From the NCBI GenBank assembly GCA_946410005.1, contig CAMJYS010000046.1, positions 1 through 6,175 of the forward strand: a stretch of DNA of 6,175 nt, written 5' to 3'. Origin of the DNA: an uncultured Clostridia bacterium (GTDB lineage Bacteria > Bacillota > Clostridia > Oscillospirales > Acutalibacteraceae). This document shows, piece by piece, positions 5,786-6,175 of the stretch (position 1 is its first letter; every line of letters begins with the position of its first letter). A program made the position numbers and the translations under genes. The notes under the pieces are model-generated. The model saw only the letters and a program-made list of their open reading frames with translations, had not been told where the DNA came from and searched no databases.

Positions 5786-6128
5786 TTAAATATTTTTTAG
5801 TATATTATCCTTTATTTCACTTATATTTATTTCTGTTATTTTTTTTCTTGTGCTGAGTATATACGAAGGTGAAACTGAGAGCTCGTCTACGCCGATTGAC
5901 AAAAACTTTTCTATAAATGATTCATCCGATGCCAACTCTCCGCAAACTCCTACCCATATTCCATTGTGGTGAGCATTGTCAACGACCATTTTAATCATTC
6001 GCATTATTGATTTATGGTGCATATTAAACATATGATTTACTTTTCCGTTTTGCCTGTCTATCGCAAGGGAGTACTGAGTTAAATCATTTGTTCCTATACT
6101 GAAAAAATCCACTTCTTTTGCGAGTTCA
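5786..6128 (-). CDS. ptsI: PTS enzyme I (phosphoenolpyruvate-protein phosphotransferase), C-terminal fragment
   Basis: Only the last 113 or so residues of EI (normally about 570) are present. The genomic part starts ELAKEVDFFSIGTNDLTQYS, the conserved PEP-barrel region. The catalytic acid Cys is in VGVCGELASDES, and the protein ends soon after SIGVDELSVSPS with the normal C-terminal helix. EI starts the PTS relay by taking phosphate from PEP and giving it to HPr. The apparent start MCSSDL (GTG at 6145) is not real: those codons are the reverse complement of the Illumina adapter, so the gene is truncated by the contig end, not by a mutation. It stops 20 bases before the IIA gene. ptsH is not seen and may lie further upstream or elsewhere in the genome. 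Confidence 0.95.
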
Positions 6129-6175
6129 AGATCGGAAGAGCACACGTCTGAACTCCAGTCACACGTATCAATCTC
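6129..6175 (+). other. Untrimmed Illumina TruSeq adapter with 8-base index (artefact)
   Basis: From 6129 the sequence reads AGATCGGAAGAGC and continues exactly as the 34-base TruSeq indexed adapter to 6162. It is followed by ACGTATCA (6163-6170), which is in the position of an 8-base i7 index, and ATCTC (6171-6175), the start of the constant P7-side tail. This is library-construction sequence, not genomic DNA. Genomic sequence ends at about 6128, give or take a base because the adapter's leading A could coincide with the genomic base. Confidence 0.98.

Noticed and set aside
1..6128. CRISPR array, tRNA/rRNA, transposase, phage or defence island
   Set aside because: No spaced direct repeats, cloverleaf sequence, integrase or transposase motif, or toxin-antitoxin pair was seen; all longer stretches are covered by the listed genes.
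6129..6145. GTG start and MCSSDL as the N-terminus of a short standalone protein
   Set aside because: These codons come from the sequencing adapter; the protein is truncated enzyme I.

Overview
This is a visibly AT-rich, gene-dense bacterial window with standard-code genes (TGG for Trp), strong AGGAG-type ribosome binding sites and short intergenic gaps. This points to a low-GC Firmicutes relative, most likely class Clostridia. The DUF421-DUF4363 pair and the EI / IIA-Glc / IICB-Glc sugar PTS genes fit that placement; the exact taxon cannot be read from the window. The last 47 bases are Illumina adapter plus index, not genome, so this is the end of a (probably metagenomic) assembly contig and the true sequence stops near base 6128.

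Left part (1-1111, minus strand): a two-gene operon with a monotopic phosphoglycosyl transferase (411-1097) followed 15 nt later by a DegT/DnrJ/EryC1/StrS sugar aminotransferase cut by the window edge. Together they look like the start of a surface-glycan or glycoconjugate locus: one loads a sugar phosphate onto polyprenyl phosphate, the other makes an amino sugar.

Middle (1112-2366): a divergent intergenic region with candidate promoters on both strands, then a translationally coupled pair on the plus strand, a DUF421 (YetF-like) membrane protein and a small membrane-anchored DUF4363 protein. They converge on a monocistronic minus-strand gene (2376-3467) for a membrane-anchored, single-ring ClpB/torsin-like AAA+ ATPase with its own extended -10 promoter and an intrinsic terminator. 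The ATPase is the least explained gene here.

Right part (3553-6128, minus strand): a PTS operon reading ptsI (C-terminal part only), crr-like IIA and ptsG-like IICB, closed by a strong hairpin terminator. It makes a complete phosphorelay from EI through HPr (not in the window) to IIA, IIB and sugar import by IIC. No CRISPR array, tRNA, rRNA, insertion sequence or obvious defence or mobile system is visible.
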